A stretch of DNA of 49,942 nt from Pontimonas sp. (GTDB lineage Bacteria; Actinomycetota; Actinomycetes; Actinomycetales; Microbacteriaceae): contig JAFMKX010000003.1 in the NCBI GenBank assembly GCA_017852615.1, positions 1-49,942 of the forward strand, read 5' to 3'. Shown here in pieces: positions 31,672 through 40,659 of the stretch (the first letter of the stretch is position 1; each line of letters begins with the position of its first letter). The notes under the pieces are model-generated. The model made no database searches and was not told the DNA's origin. It saw only the letters and a list, made by a program, of their open reading frames with translations. A program made the translations under genes and the position numbers.

Positions 31672-32882
31672 TAGGCCTCCTCGAATTCAGCTTCTAACTT
31701 CTCCCGCTCCTGCACTGCAACCGACACCGTGTCCGTGTCCGAGACGTACTTTCCCTCGGGTGCAGGCGCGTCAGCGAGACCAAAAGCGTGGTCGACTTGC
31801 CAAGACACGAATACCTCATCGCCCTCACTGGCGTGTTCGCCAAGTGACGTATTTTGAGCAAAGACAATAATCTGGCCCATCCCCGGCACCTCAACGAGGT
31901 ACTGGGTGCTGACACCAGAGAAAGAAGCATCCGTGACTCGCCCAGGGCCCAGGACCGTCACCGAAGAACTCTGAGCCGGTTTTTCTCGGTGCAAGACAAC
32001 TTTTTCGGGTCGAATACCCACCGTGACGTCACCCCTGTGGGAGACGGCTCGATCGGTGGGAACACGAAGTTCTTGGCCAGCAACGCTGACCGTGATGACC
32101 TGATTGGTAGACCCACTCACTTCACCGGTGAAGAGATTGGATTGGCCCAAGAATGTGGCAACAAAGGAAGTTTGGGGGGATTCGTAGAGCTCCTCGGGAG
32201 CACCCATCTGTTCAATACGTCCTTGATTCATCACCGCGACGGTGTCCGCCATCGTCATGGCTTCTTCCTGGTCATGAGTCACGTGCAAGAAGGTCAGACC
32301 GACTTCTTGTTGGATTTCTTTGAGCTCTAATTGCATTTGGCGGCGAAGCTTGAGGTCTAGAGCGCCGAGGGGTTCATCCAAGAGAAGCAGAGCAGGACGG
32401 TTCACCACGGCACGCGCCAACGCCACACGCTGTTGCTGTCCACCGGAGAGTTGGGCGGGCTTGCGATTGGCCACATGCCCCAGTTCCACGAGTGCCAAAG
32501 CATCTTTTGCTAATTGGTCGGCATCCGCGATTTTGCGACGTTTGAGTCCAAACATCACGTTATCGAGCACACTCATGTGGGGGAAGAGCGCATAGGACTG
32601 GAAGACCGTATTTACTGGCCTCTGGTAAGCCTTCGTGTCAGTGACATCCTTACCACCGACCAGGATTCGACCTTCCGTGGGCTCTTCCAGCCCTGCTACG
32701 AGCCTCAGTGTTGTGGTCTTGCCACACCCACTGGGCCCGAGCAGGGCGAAGAAGGAACCTGCTGGAATATCCAGCGAAAGGTCATCAATAGCGGTGAAGC
32801 CAGGAAACCGTTTGGTGACATTCACCAGGGACAGATCTGCACCTGCTTCAGCAAATTGTCGCGCCGAAGTTTCCTTATTCAC
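31671..32882 (-). CDS. potA: Spermidine/putrescine ABC transporter ATP-binding protein
   Basis: A 403-aa ATPase. Walker A GPSGCGKTT near residue 52, signature LSGGQQQRVALARA near 147, Walker B LLLLDEPLGALD, and a C-terminal TOBE domain (GIRPEKVVLH). A GTG at 32882 is the start used; a longer open frame reaches 33002 but overlaps the potD gene with low-complexity residues and is unlikely. Energises PotB/PotC. Confidence 0.9.
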   Translation of the reverse strand: MNKETSARQFAEAGADLSLVNVTKRFPGFTAIDDLSLDIPAGSFFALLGPSGCGKTTTLRLVAGLEEPTEGRILVGGKDVTDTKAYQRPVNTVFQSYALFPHMSVLDNVMFGLKRRKIADADQLAKDALALVELGHVANRKPAQLSGGQQQRVALARAVVNRPALLLLDEPLGALDLKLRRQMQLELKEIQQEVGLTFLHVTHDQEEAMTMADTVAVMNQGRIEQMGAPEELYESPQTSFVATFLGQSNLFTGEVSGSTNQVITVSVAGQELRVPTDRAVSHRGDVTVGIRPEKVVLHREKPAQSSSVTVLGPGRVTDASFSGVSTQYLVEVPGMGQIIVFAQNTSLGEHASEGDEVFVSWQVDHAFGLADAPAPEGKYVSDTDTVSVAVQEREKLEAEFEEA

Positions 32883-32901
32883 CGTGTCGTGACGCTTACT
32901 A

Positions 32902-34116
32902 CTAGGCGCCCAAGGCGATGGCCTGGAAGGCCGCCTGGAACTCGTTGTCCTCGTCGGAGCTGAGAGTTCTAAAGGCCTTCGCCTGAGCCAAAGTGGCGGC
33001 ATCAGGGAAGATCAATTTGTTCTCAGCCAGATCAGGATCGATATCCATGGCAGCTTCGTAGGCGCCCTTGACTGGCGTCACGTAGTTCACCCAGGCAGCA
33101 ACTTCCGCAGCAACCTCAGGCTCGTAGTAGTAGTTCATCAGCGCTTCAGCGTTGGCTTTGCGAGGAGAACCGATCGGCACAACCATGGTGTCGTTCCAAA
33201 TGGTGGCACCAGACTCGGGGAAGACGAACTTCCACTTCTCGCCATCGTCATAACCATTTTCGTAGTTAATCAAGGTGATATCCCCAGACCAACCAATGGC
33301 GACCAAGGCGTCCTCGTTGACCAGGTCTTCGGTGTAGGAGTTACCACGCACGTTACGAATCTGGCCAGCTTCCACCTGTTCACGCAGAACGTCGAGAGCC
33401 TTGTTGAATTCGTTTGCTCCCCAATCGCTGGAAATGTCGACGCCATTGGCCATCATCAAGATACCGACGGTGTCGCGCATTTCGGAGAGAACGACGACGC
33501 GACCCTTGAGCTCAGGAGCCCACAGATCCTCTACCGTGCGAATTTCTCCCACTTTGTCGACGTTGTAGGCCAGACCCGCGAATCCACCCTGCCAAGGCAG
33601 GCTCTTCTTGCGGCCTGGATCCCAGTCTGGGTTGGCTAGTGAGTCAACAACGTTGACCTTGTTAGGAACATTTGCTTCGTTGAGTTCCTGGACGAAACCC
33701 ATCTGGCCCCAACGAGCAGCCATCCATTCGGTGGGAACAACGATGTCAGCGCCAATGTCTTGACCCAACTGGAGCTGGTCGCGCACCTTGGCGTAGTAGG
33801 TGTTGTTGTCGTCGTAGTCGACCATGTAGTTGACCGCGATACCCGTCTGCTCCTGGAAACGATCCAGCGTGGGGTAGTTGCCGTCATCGTCTTCATCGAT
33901 GTAAAACGGCCAGTTAGACCAGTTCAAGGTCTTGTCGGTGGCGGAAATATCTTCTGCTGCCACGAGTTCTGAGTCCGAAGCACAGGCGGCGAGACCGAGA
34001 GCTACGGCGCTTCCACCAGCCCCAGCAAGAAAAGATCGCCTGGAGAGCTGCGACTTCTTAGCCATCTTGATCAGGCTGCGGACCATGGGGTCTTCAGGTA
34101 ATGGACGATTCGACAT
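32902..34116 (-). CDS. potD: Spermidine/putrescine-binding lipoprotein, Tat-type signal
   Basis: A 404-aa extracellular binding protein that hands polyamine to PotBC. The signal has twin arginines (SRRSFLAG, about residues 25-32) and a lipobox LAAC near residue 59, so it is a Tat-exported lipoprotein. NWSNWPFYID near residue 84 and the acidic/aromatic residues typical of PotD pockets follow. ATG with a GAGGAG ribosome binding site. First gene of the pot operon; the 116 bases upstream hold its promoter. Confidence 0.9.
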   Translation of the reverse strand: MSNRPLPEDPMVRSLIKMAKKSQLSRRSFLAGAGGSAVALGLAACASDSELVAAEDISATDKTLNWSNWPFYIDEDDDGNYPTLDRFQEQTGIAVNYMVDYDDNNTYYAKVRDQLQLGQDIGADIVVPTEWMAARWGQMGFVQELNEANVPNKVNVVDSLANPDWDPGRKKSLPWQGGFAGLAYNVDKVGEIRTVEDLWAPELKGRVVVLSEMRDTVGILMMANGVDISSDWGANEFNKALDVLREQVEAGQIRNVRGNSYTEDLVNEDALVAIGWSGDITLINYENGYDDGEKWKFVFPESGATIWNDTMVVPIGSPRKANAEALMNYYYEPEVAAEVAAWVNYVTPVKGAYEAAMDIDPDLAENKLIFPDAATLAQAKAFRTLSSDEDNEFQAAFQAIALGA

Positions 34117-34141
34117 TGAAACTCCTCATTATGTATACGTA

Positions 34142-34153
34142 GTGCCAAGGCAC
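34142..34153. repeat. Short inverted repeat upstream of potD
   Basis: GTGCC and GGCAC separated by AA, 26 bases upstream of the potD ATG. Possible operator near the potD promoter. Short enough to occur by chance. Confidence 0.25.
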
Positions 34154-34181
34154 CAGGTGATTAATTGATGATAGACCGATT

Positions 34182-34210
34182 GTCACGACGAGGTGTCACT
34201 TTTACGTCAC
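34182..34210. repeat. Three GTCAC repeats upstream of potD
   Basis: GTCAC at 34182, 34195 and 34206, spaced 13 and 11 bases, about one helical turn apart. The placement upstream of potD would suit a regulator binding on one face of the DNA. Could be chance. Confidence 0.25.
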
Positions 34211-34232
34211 GGTCTGGTTGCGTTACTTCCTC

Positions 34233-35669
34233 CTACTCTCCGATGTAGGACATCACGTGCTTTATGCGCGTGTAGTCCTCGAACCCATATTGGGACAAAT
34301 CTTTGCCATAGCCGGAGTGCTTAAAGCCTCCGTGAGGCATCTCTGCCACGAGGGGAATATGGCAGTTAATCCACACAGCCCCGAAGTCAAGACCCTTGGC
34401 GAATCGCATCGCCCGACCATGATCTTTCGTCCACACACTCGAGGACAAGCCATACAGCACGTCGTTGGCCATGCCAAGAGCTTCCTGCTCTTGCGTGAAG
34501 GTCTGGACCGTGATGACGGGACCAAAGATTTCGTTCTGAATGGCATCATCGCGCTGCTTCAAGCCCGTCACAATGGTGGGCTCCACGAAGTACCCTGTGC
34601 TGCCCTGCCTGGAACCACCGGTCTCGACCACAGCGTGATCGGGCAGTGCTCCCAAAACCCCCATGACTCGATCCATCTGGTTGTGGTTGTTCAGCGGGCC
34701 ATAGAAAATGTTGGGGTCGGAGGGCATTCCGGTGGTGACGTTACCCGCTACCCATTTCTTGAGCTCCGCGACGAAGTCATCGTGAATCGATTCGTGGACG
34801 AGCACACGCGTGGCCGCGGTGCAGTCCTGGCCAGCGTTGAAGAATCCGGCAGTAGCAATGCCTTCGACTGCGGAGGAAATATCCGCATCGGCAAAGACCA
34901 CCACAGGTGCTTTGCCACCGAGTTCTAAGTGAACTCTCTTGAGATCACTGGATGCTGCCTTGGCGACCTCCATACCGGCGCGAACCGAGCCGGTAATCGA
35001 AACCATTTGAGGGGTGCGGTGGTCGATCATGGCAGCCCCGGTGGTGCGGTCTCCCGTGATGACATTGACCACCCCAGGGGGCAGATGTTGCGCACAAATT
35101 TCGGCCAAGAGCAACGTGCTCTGGGGCGTGGTGTCGGAAGGCTTCAGCACAGTGGTGTTTCCCGCTGCGACCGCCGGAGCAAATTTCCATACCGCCATGT
35201 TCAGCGGATAGTTCCAGGGAGTTACTTGTCCAATGACACCAATCGGTTCGCGGCGAATCATCGAGGTGTGATCGGCCATGTATTCCCCGGCGCTGCGGCC
35301 CTCGAGGTTACGAGCAGCCCCCGCAAAGAAACGAATCTGATCTACGCTGAGCGAAATCTCGTCGTCGACCAAAGTCGCACGAGGTTTCCCTGCGTCTTGT
35401 GACTCCACATCCGCAAACTCTTCGGCCCTTTTTTCCATTTCATCGGCAATGCGAAACAGAGCCAGCTGGCGCTCCCCTGGTGTGGTGTTTCCCCAGGTCT
35501 CAAAAGCATCCGCCGCTGCCGCATAAGCAGCATCAACATCCGCGGCACTGGAGATGGGTGCCTGCGCATAGACAGCCTCGGTGGCGGGATCAATGAGGTC
35601 CATGGCGTCCTTGCCACTGGCCTCTACATAGTTACCGTTGACGAAATTCTTAAGCGTGGGAGTAGTCAT
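34233..35669 (-). CDS. patD: Gamma-aminobutyraldehyde dehydrogenase
   Basis: A 478-aa NAD-dependent aldehyde dehydrogenase that would oxidise 4-aminobutanal, made from putrescine, to GABA. The general base Glu is in LELGGKAP near residue 253, the catalytic Cys in FNAGQDCTAATR near 286, and GQVTPWNYPLNMA near 150 matches the aminobutyraldehyde/betaine aldehyde group. ATG at 35669, 126 bases from the divergent Lrp-type gene. Located beside the polyamine transporter, which supports the substrate. Betaine aldehyde remains an alternative. Confidence 0.85.
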   Translation of the reverse strand: MTTPTLKNFVNGNYVEASGKDAMDLIDPATEAVYAQAPISSAADVDAAYAAAADAFETWGNTTPGERQLALFRIADEMEKRAEEFADVESQDAGKPRATLVDDEISLSVDQIRFFAGAARNLEGRSAGEYMADHTSMIRREPIGVIGQVTPWNYPLNMAVWKFAPAVAAGNTTVLKPSDTTPQSTLLLAEICAQHLPPGVVNVITGDRTTGAAMIDHRTPQMVSITGSVRAGMEVAKAASSDLKRVHLELGGKAPVVVFADADISSAVEGIATAGFFNAGQDCTAATRVLVHESIHDDFVAELKKWVAGNVTTGMPSDPNIFYGPLNNHNQMDRVMGVLGALPDHAVVETGGSRQGSTGYFVEPTIVTGLKQRDDAIQNEIFGPVITVQTFTQEQEALGMANDVLYGLSSSVWTKDHGRAMRFAKGLDFGAVWINCHIPLVAEMPHGGFKHSGYGKDLSQYGFEDYTRIKHVMSYIGE

Positions 35670-35749
35670 GGCGATACCCTAACCTAGTGGCATACCGTAG
35701 GTCCACCCGGGTATTGGGGAATCTTTTCGTTGCCATTTCTCTTATTTCA

Positions 35750-35781
35750 ACTAATTTCGTTTGCTTTTGGGGAAAATTAGT
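35750..35781. promoter_or_regulatory. Inverted repeat in the patD-lrp divergent promoter
   Basis: ACTAATTT (35750-35757) and AAATTAGT (35774-35781) are perfect inverted arms 24 bases apart (start to start), about two helical turns, in an AT-rich stretch just before the Lrp-type gene. This is a plausible binding site for the dimeric or octameric Lrp-type regulator encoded next to it. Confidence 0.5.
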
Positions 35782-35795
35782 GCGAAAATCATCGG

Positions 35796-36269
35796 ATGGC
35801 AGACTCAAAGAAGGCCCGCCGCCACAGCTTGGATGATGTGTCCAAAAAAATTATCCGGCTCCTCCAGCGCGATGGTCGGATGTCCTATGCCGAAATCGGC
35901 AAAAGGGTGGGACTGAGCGAAGCCGCCGTGCGTCAACGAGTGGGAAAGCTCACTGATGCCGGAATTATGCAGATCGTGGCGGTCACGGATCCCAGCCAAC
36001 TGGGTTTCCATCGCCAGGCCATGATCGGCATCCGAGTGCAGGGAGACGCACGAGACATTGCCGCTGCTTTGAAAGAAATCGAACAGGTGGACTATCTCGT
36101 ATTGACCACCGGGCGCTTTGACATTCTCGCCGAGATTGTCTGTGCCGATGATGCCGAACTACGAGAAATCTTGCATGGCTCTATTCGAACCATACAGGGC
36201 GTCATAGACACGGAAACCTTTACCTACCTATCCATAGAAAAAGAACACTACGACTGGGGAACACGATGA
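35796..36269 (+). CDS. Lrp/AsnC family transcriptional regulator
   Basis: A 157-aa regulator. The N-terminal winged helix-turn-helix covers about residues 13-60 (IIRLLQRDGRMSYAEIGKRV, LSEAAVRQRVGKL), and the C-terminal RAM ligand-binding domain runs from about 70 to 150. It is divergent from patD and its stop overlaps the start of the SpuC-like transaminase gene (ATGA), so it probably controls this polyamine block. The effector could be a polyamine or an amino acid; not readable from sequence. Confidence 0.9.
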   Translation: MADSKKARRHSLDDVSKKIIRLLQRDGRMSYAEIGKRVGLSEAAVRQRVGKLTDAGIMQIVAVTDPSQLGFHRQAMIGIRVQGDARDIAAALKEIEQVDYLVLTTGRFDILAEIVCADDAELREILHGSIRTIQGVIDTETFTYLSIEKEHYDWGTR

Positions 36270-37717
36270 CCATTATTGAGAAACTACAGAAAACCCTCAC
36301 ACCCTCCAAGGCAACCAAGAAGGCCCCTCGCGCGAAAACCAAGCGCGCTGAAACCTTGCAGGACAAGGCTCGGGATCACTTGTGGATGCACTTCACTAGG
36401 CAGGGCCCCCTTTCTGATGGCGCCGATGTTCCGATCATCGTCAAGGGAAATGGCCACCACATCTGGGATGACCAGGGCAAGCGATACTTCGATGGTCTCT
36501 CTGGACTTTTTGTGGTCAACGCGGGCCATGGACGAAGCCGTCTCGCCGAAGTAGCGGCTCGCCAAGCTGAAGAGCTCGCGTTCTTCCCGCTGTGGTCCTA
36601 TGCCCACCCGGCAGCCATTGAGCTCGCTGACAAACTTGCCGATTACGCCCCCGGGGATCTCAACAAGGTGTTCTTCACCACCGGTGGTGGCGAAGCGGTA
36701 GAAAGCGCCTTCAAGCTGGCCAAACAGTACTGGAAGCTTCAGGGCAAGCCAATGAAACACAAAGTTATTTCCCGAAGCGTCGCCTACCACGGCACACCCC
36801 AGGGGGCCCTTGCCATCACGGGAATCCCCTCGATGAAGCAAATGTATGAACCCCTCACTCCTGGTGGGTTCCGGGTGCCCAACACCAACTACTACCGGGC
36901 CGAGGAAATGGGCTTCGTCGGCGAGACCGAGGAAGAGTTTGGTCTCTGGGCCGCCAATCGCATTGAAGAGATGATCGAGTTTGAAGGTGCAGACACCATT
37001 GCGGCTGTCTTCCTCGAACCTGTCCAGAATTCTGGTGGTTGCTTCCCTCCCCCTCCCGGCTACTTCCAGAGGGTTCGTGAAATCTGCGACAAGCACGACG
37101 TCTTGCTTGTGAGCGACGAAGTCATCTGCGCCTTTGGTCGGATTGGCGAAATGTTTGCCTGCACAGCTTTTGATTACATCCCCGACATCATCACCTGCGC
37201 CAAGGGAATGACGAGTGGATATTCCCCCATTGGCGCCATGATCGCCAGCGACAAACTCTTTGAACCCTTCAAGAATGGGGACACCACCTTCTACCACGGC
37301 TATACCTTTGGTGGTCATCCCGTATCGGCGGCAGTGGCTCTGGAGAACATCAAGATCTTCGAAGAAGAGGGAATCAACGAACACGTGCGCAAGAACTCTC
37401 CGAAATTCCGGGCCGCCCTCGAAAAGCTGCTGGATATTCCCATCGTCGGTGACGTGCGAGGTGCGGGGTACTTCTTTGGCATCGAGCTGGTCAAGAACAA
37501 GGAAACCAAGGAAACCTTTACCGAAGAAGAATCGGAAAAGCTCCTGCGTGGATTCCTCTCCAAGGCTCTCTTTGAAGCGGGACTCTACTGCCGCGCCGAT
37601 GACCGAGGTGACCCCGTCATCCAATTGGCACCGCCGTTGACGATTGGACCTGACGAGTTTGTCGAGATTGAAGCAATACTGCGTGATGTGTTGACGCGGG
37701 CTAGCAAACTTCTCTAA
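36266..37717 (+). CDS. Putrescine-pyruvate-type aminotransferase (SpuC-like)
   Basis: A 483-aa class III PLP transaminase. Lys in ITCAKGMTSGYSPIGAMI near residue 312, TTGGGEAVESAFKLAKQYW near 130 and FLEPVQNSGGC near 250 are typical of the SpuC / omega-transaminase group, which converts putrescine to 4-aminobutanal using pyruvate. A Lys/Arg-rich N-terminal tail of about 30 residues precedes the conserved core. Coupled to the Lrp gene. The product would be the PatD substrate, and alanine would be the by-product. Confidence 0.87.
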   Translation: MTIIEKLQKTLTPSKATKKAPRAKTKRAETLQDKARDHLWMHFTRQGPLSDGADVPIIVKGNGHHIWDDQGKRYFDGLSGLFVVNAGHGRSRLAEVAARQAEELAFFPLWSYAHPAAIELADKLADYAPGDLNKVFFTTGGGEAVESAFKLAKQYWKLQGKPMKHKVISRSVAYHGTPQGALAITGIPSMKQMYEPLTPGGFRVPNTNYYRAEEMGFVGETEEEFGLWAANRIEEMIEFEGADTIAAVFLEPVQNSGGCFPPPPGYFQRVREICDKHDVLLVSDEVICAFGRIGEMFACTAFDYIPDIITCAKGMTSGYSPIGAMIASDKLFEPFKNGDTTFYHGYTFGGHPVSAAVALENIKIFEEEGINEHVRKNSPKFRAALEKLLDIPIVGDVRGAGYFFGIELVKNKETKETFTEEESEKLLRGFLSKALFEAGLYCRADDRGDPVIQLAPPLTIGPDEFVEIEAILRDVLTRASKLL

Positions 37718-37721
37718 CTCC

Positions 37722-39092
37722 GTGGGATCGTCTTCGTCGCTCTCGCTATGGCAGGACACGCTGGGAGATGTCCCCGCGTCAAGGGCGCCATTGAGCCCCG
37801 CTGATCTTCGTGAACACTATGACGTTGTCATCATGGGAGCCGGATATACCGGCTTATGGACTGCTGTAGCGCTGACGAAGAAACATCCGGATTTGAAACT
37901 CCTCGTTCTTGACAAAGAGCGCGTGGGATTCGGTGCTTCCGGGCGAAATGGCGGGTGGGTCTCCTCACTATTTCCCACAAGCCCCTCAGGGTTGATCCAG
38001 CGCCACGGTCTCGACCAAGCCCGGGCGATGCGCGTGGCGATGGTTGAGGCGGTCGACTCCCTGGGCGCGTGGGCTAAGGATCTCGGAATCCAGTGTGATT
38101 TTGTCCAGGGAGGAACCACCACTCTGGCCAGAAATCAGATTCAACTCCACCGAGCCCAAGAAGACCTCGCCGAGGCACAAGTCTTGGGCGTGGACAAGCT
38201 CTCCTGGAGAGCACCCGAAGAGACCCTGGCAGCCTCTGAGGTGGTGGGGGCGGTGTTCAACCCCGCGTGCGCTCGCATTCATCCCGGCAAACTGGTGCAG
38301 GGCCTCGCAAAAGTTCTCGATGATGCTGGCGTACGAATAGCCGAGGCCACTGCGGTCATCAGCTATTCACCTGGTCGAGTGGTCACCCAGAGGGGCGAGG
38401 TTACCTGTGATGTGGCCATTGATGCGATGGAGGGATACCGATCCCAACTTCGCCAGAATCGCCGCGACACGTTGCCCTTGTATTCACTCATGATTGCCAC
38501 AAATCCGTTGCCTGATTCCGTATGTGATGACATCGGATTGCACCACGGGGAGACATTTGCTGATTACCGCTCTCTGGTGATTTATGGCCAACGCACGGCG
38601 GATAATCGAATTGCCTTTGGCGGGCGCGGGGCGCCGTATCACCTGGGCAGTCGCATCAAAAACTCTTACGACCTGGTTCCGCGGGTTTTTCGCGCGTTGG
38701 AACACACGCTCAAGGATCTTTTCCCCCAGCTTGCCGATGCCACAATTTCCCACCGGTGGGGCGGGGTATTAGGAGTTCCCCGGGATTGGCACGCCAGTGT
38801 CACCTTTGATAGCGCAACAGGACTCGCTCGAGCAGGAGGATACGTGGGTGATGGTGTTGGCCTATCTCACCTAGCAGGACTCACCCTTGCCGATTTAATC
38901 ACGGACACACCCTCGGCTCGCACAACCTTGCCCATGGTCAACCACGTGTCCCCTCGATGGGAGCCCGAACCCTTGCGCTATCTCGGCGCCACGGCAGCCA
39001 TTACCGGGGTTCGACTCGCGGATTATGTGGAGTCACGAACGGGAAAGCCCTCGATAATTTCACGCCTGATCGCTCCCCTGACAGGGCACTAA
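37722..39092 (+). CDS. FAD-dependent amine oxidase/oxidoreductase (DadA/PuuB-like)
   Basis: A 456-aa DAO-family flavoprotein. The FAD motif VVIMGAGYTGLWTAVAL is near residue 35, the GASGRNGGWVS block near 70 is typical of the PuuB / DadA-like group, and GGYVGDGVGLSHLAG near the C-terminus contacts FAD. The GTG at 37722 lies four bases after the transaminase stop. It may oxidise a polyamine or a gamma-glutamyl-polyamine, but no PuuA (glutamyl-putrescine synthetase) gene is in the window. Last gene of the polyamine block, convergent with the atpI-like gene 11 bases away. Confidence 0.82.
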   Translation: MGSSSSLSLWQDTLGDVPASRAPLSPADLREHYDVVIMGAGYTGLWTAVALTKKHPDLKLLVLDKERVGFGASGRNGGWVSSLFPTSPSGLIQRHGLDQARAMRVAMVEAVDSLGAWAKDLGIQCDFVQGGTTTLARNQIQLHRAQEDLAEAQVLGVDKLSWRAPEETLAASEVVGAVFNPACARIHPGKLVQGLAKVLDDAGVRIAEATAVISYSPGRVVTQRGEVTCDVAIDAMEGYRSQLRQNRRDTLPLYSLMIATNPLPDSVCDDIGLHHGETFADYRSLVIYGQRTADNRIAFGGRGAPYHLGSRIKNSYDLVPRVFRALEHTLKDLFPQLADATISHRWGGVLGVPRDWHASVTFDSATGLARAGGYVGDGVGLSHLAGLTLADLITDTPSARTTLPMVNHVSPRWEPEPLRYLGATAAITGVRLADYVESRTGKPSIISRLIAPLTGH

Positions 39093-39103
39093 CACAGGGT
39101 GAG

Positions 39104-39541
39104 CTACTGAGGGTCTCCCGGTAGATCGATGTCGGAGACATAGGGCATCCGAGATTTGGCCACCACCACAAGATCGGTAATAAGTCCTGCTAATACCGAG
39201 GCCACAATCGTGACAAACAGAATGGTGGAATCCAGCCAGGTCTGATCCCCCAACCAAAATACGGCCGCCAGAAAGACCACAAACTTGACCAACCAGGTTC
39301 CCAGCACCGCCGAAAAGAATCCGGGCGAGAGAACATCACCCTTACCTAGCTTGAATCCCCACATGATGCTCACGGGAGTAAGCCCCAACAGGGCAAACCC
39401 CACCCCAGCTCCCACCAAGGCGCCCAGCATTCCTGCCAACTCCCCCAGAAGAGCACCAATAACGGCGGCCACCATGCCAATCAATGCCGTCACGATGGCT
39501 CCTGCTGAGAGCGCTCGACGAACAAGTTGGGATGCGTTCAT
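39104..39541 (-). CDS. AtpI-like small membrane protein
   Basis: A 145-aa protein with four hydrophobic segments (about residues 12-32, 35-57, 78-97 and 105-128). It sits after the wecA-like gene, where actinobacterial genomes usually carry an atpI-like gene directly before atpB. It is coupled to wecA (ATGA). Here atpB is 11 kb further on. Possible assembly helper for the c-ring. Confidence 0.65.
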   Translation of the reverse strand: MNASQLVRRALSAGAIVTALIGMVAAVIGALLGELAGMLGALVGAGVGFALLGLTPVSIMWGFKLGKGDVLSPGFFSAVLGTWLVKFVVFLAAVFWLGDQTWLDSTILFVTIVASVLAGLITDLVVVAKSRMPYVSDIDLPGDPQ

Positions 39542-40659
39542 GGTGTTTCCTCCGATTCGAATGACAAGGGGTCATCAGCTACACGTTGGTCCGGCGACAG
39601 AGTAACGATGGTGGAACCTACTAACCCGATCGCAATAATTCCCAAGGCCCAATACCAGGCGACGAACAGGAACATGAGGGTGCCAATCGCCAACACCGCA
39701 GTCCAGGAATACAAAATCAGCACCGCTTGACGATGCGTGTGACCCATATCTAAGAGTCGATGGTGCAGGTGGGCACGATCGGCGTCAAAGGGTGACATAC
39801 CGCGTCGCAGACGGCGCACCACCGCGAGCCCAAAGTCCAAGAGCGGAACCACCAGCACCGCCAAAGGCAAAATAACCGGCAGGAAAGCAGGCAGGAGTTG
39901 GGTCGGGCTCACCGCACCCGGGTCAATTTGCCCGGTGACCGAAATGGCGCTCACCGACATAATCAACCCCACCAGAAGTGCGCCGGAATCTCCCATAAAC
40001 AATTTGGCGGGATTCCAATTCAAGGGGAGGAAGCCCACCAAAGAACCTGCCAGCAGGACCGTCAGAATGGTGGCCAAACTGAAGTAGGGAGTTCCTTGAT
40101 CGCTGTTAGTCAAGACGAAGGCATAGAGGAAAAACACGCCGTTGGAAATCAGAGCGACACCGGCGACGAGACCATCTAAGCCATCGATGAAATTGACCGC
40201 ATTCATCACCAACACGATGGCCAACACGGTGAGGATGAGGGACAACGTCGGGGAAAACAGAGTGAGACCACCAATCGGGAGCGACACAATCTGAACACCC
40301 TGCCACGCCACAACACCCGCAGCAATAATTTGACCAGAAAGCTTGGTGAGCCAATCCAGGTCAATGAGATCATCCACTACCCCGAGTGCCACCACAATAA
40401 AGGCAGCAATCAAGACCGCAGTGATGGGCCGTGGATTATCAAACACCGCAGCGAACTCTGGCAGCGTGCTAGCGATACCGGCACTGACGACCATCCCCAC
40501 GAACAGAGCAATTCCCCCTAAACGAGGGGTGGGCTCTTGATGCACGTCTCGCGGGCGAATTTCGCGATGCCATCCATAGCGAATACCTGCTCGCCACAAA
40601 CCAGCAGCGAGCAGAAAGCTCACCGAGGTGGCAATTAACGCAATCAACGCATACGCCAT
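39538..40659 (-). CDS. wecA: Undecaprenyl-phosphate glycosyl-1-phosphate transferase (WecA/MraY family)
   Basis: A 373-aa polytopic enzyme (about ten helices) that moves a sugar-1-phosphate to undecaprenyl phosphate at the start of cell-wall glycan synthesis. Catalytic Asp residues are in GVVDDLIDL near residue 92 and AVNFIDGLDGLVAG near 157; the cytoplasmic RAHLHHRLLDMGHTHRQ segment matches the WecA/TagO group. The ATG at 40659 overlaps the sua5 stop (TAATG). An upstream ATG at 40734 would add a proline/arginine-rich stretch and is rejected. Confidence 0.88.
   Translation of the reverse strand: MAYALIALIATSVSFLLAAGLWRAGIRYGWHREIRPRDVHQEPTPRLGGIALFVGMVVSAGIASTLPEFAAVFDNPRPITAVLIAAFIVVALGVVDDLIDLDWLTKLSGQIIAAGVVAWQGVQIVSLPIGGLTLFSPTLSLILTVLAIVLVMNAVNFIDGLDGLVAGVALISNGVFFLYAFVLTNSDQGTPYFSLATILTVLLAGSLVGFLPLNWNPAKLFMGDSGALLVGLIMSVSAISVTGQIDPGAVSPTQLLPAFLPVILPLAVLVVPLLDFGLAVVRRLRRGMSPFDADRAHLHHRLLDMGHTHRQAVLILYSWTAVLAIGTLMFLFVAWYWALGIIAIGLVGSTIVTLSPDQRVADDPLSFESEETP

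Noticed and set aside
36284..37759. A 491-codon open frame antisense to the SpuC-like transaminase gene
   Set aside because: It mirrors the codon pattern of the sense gene, has no recognisable domain, and the sense protein is a clear transaminase over the whole length.
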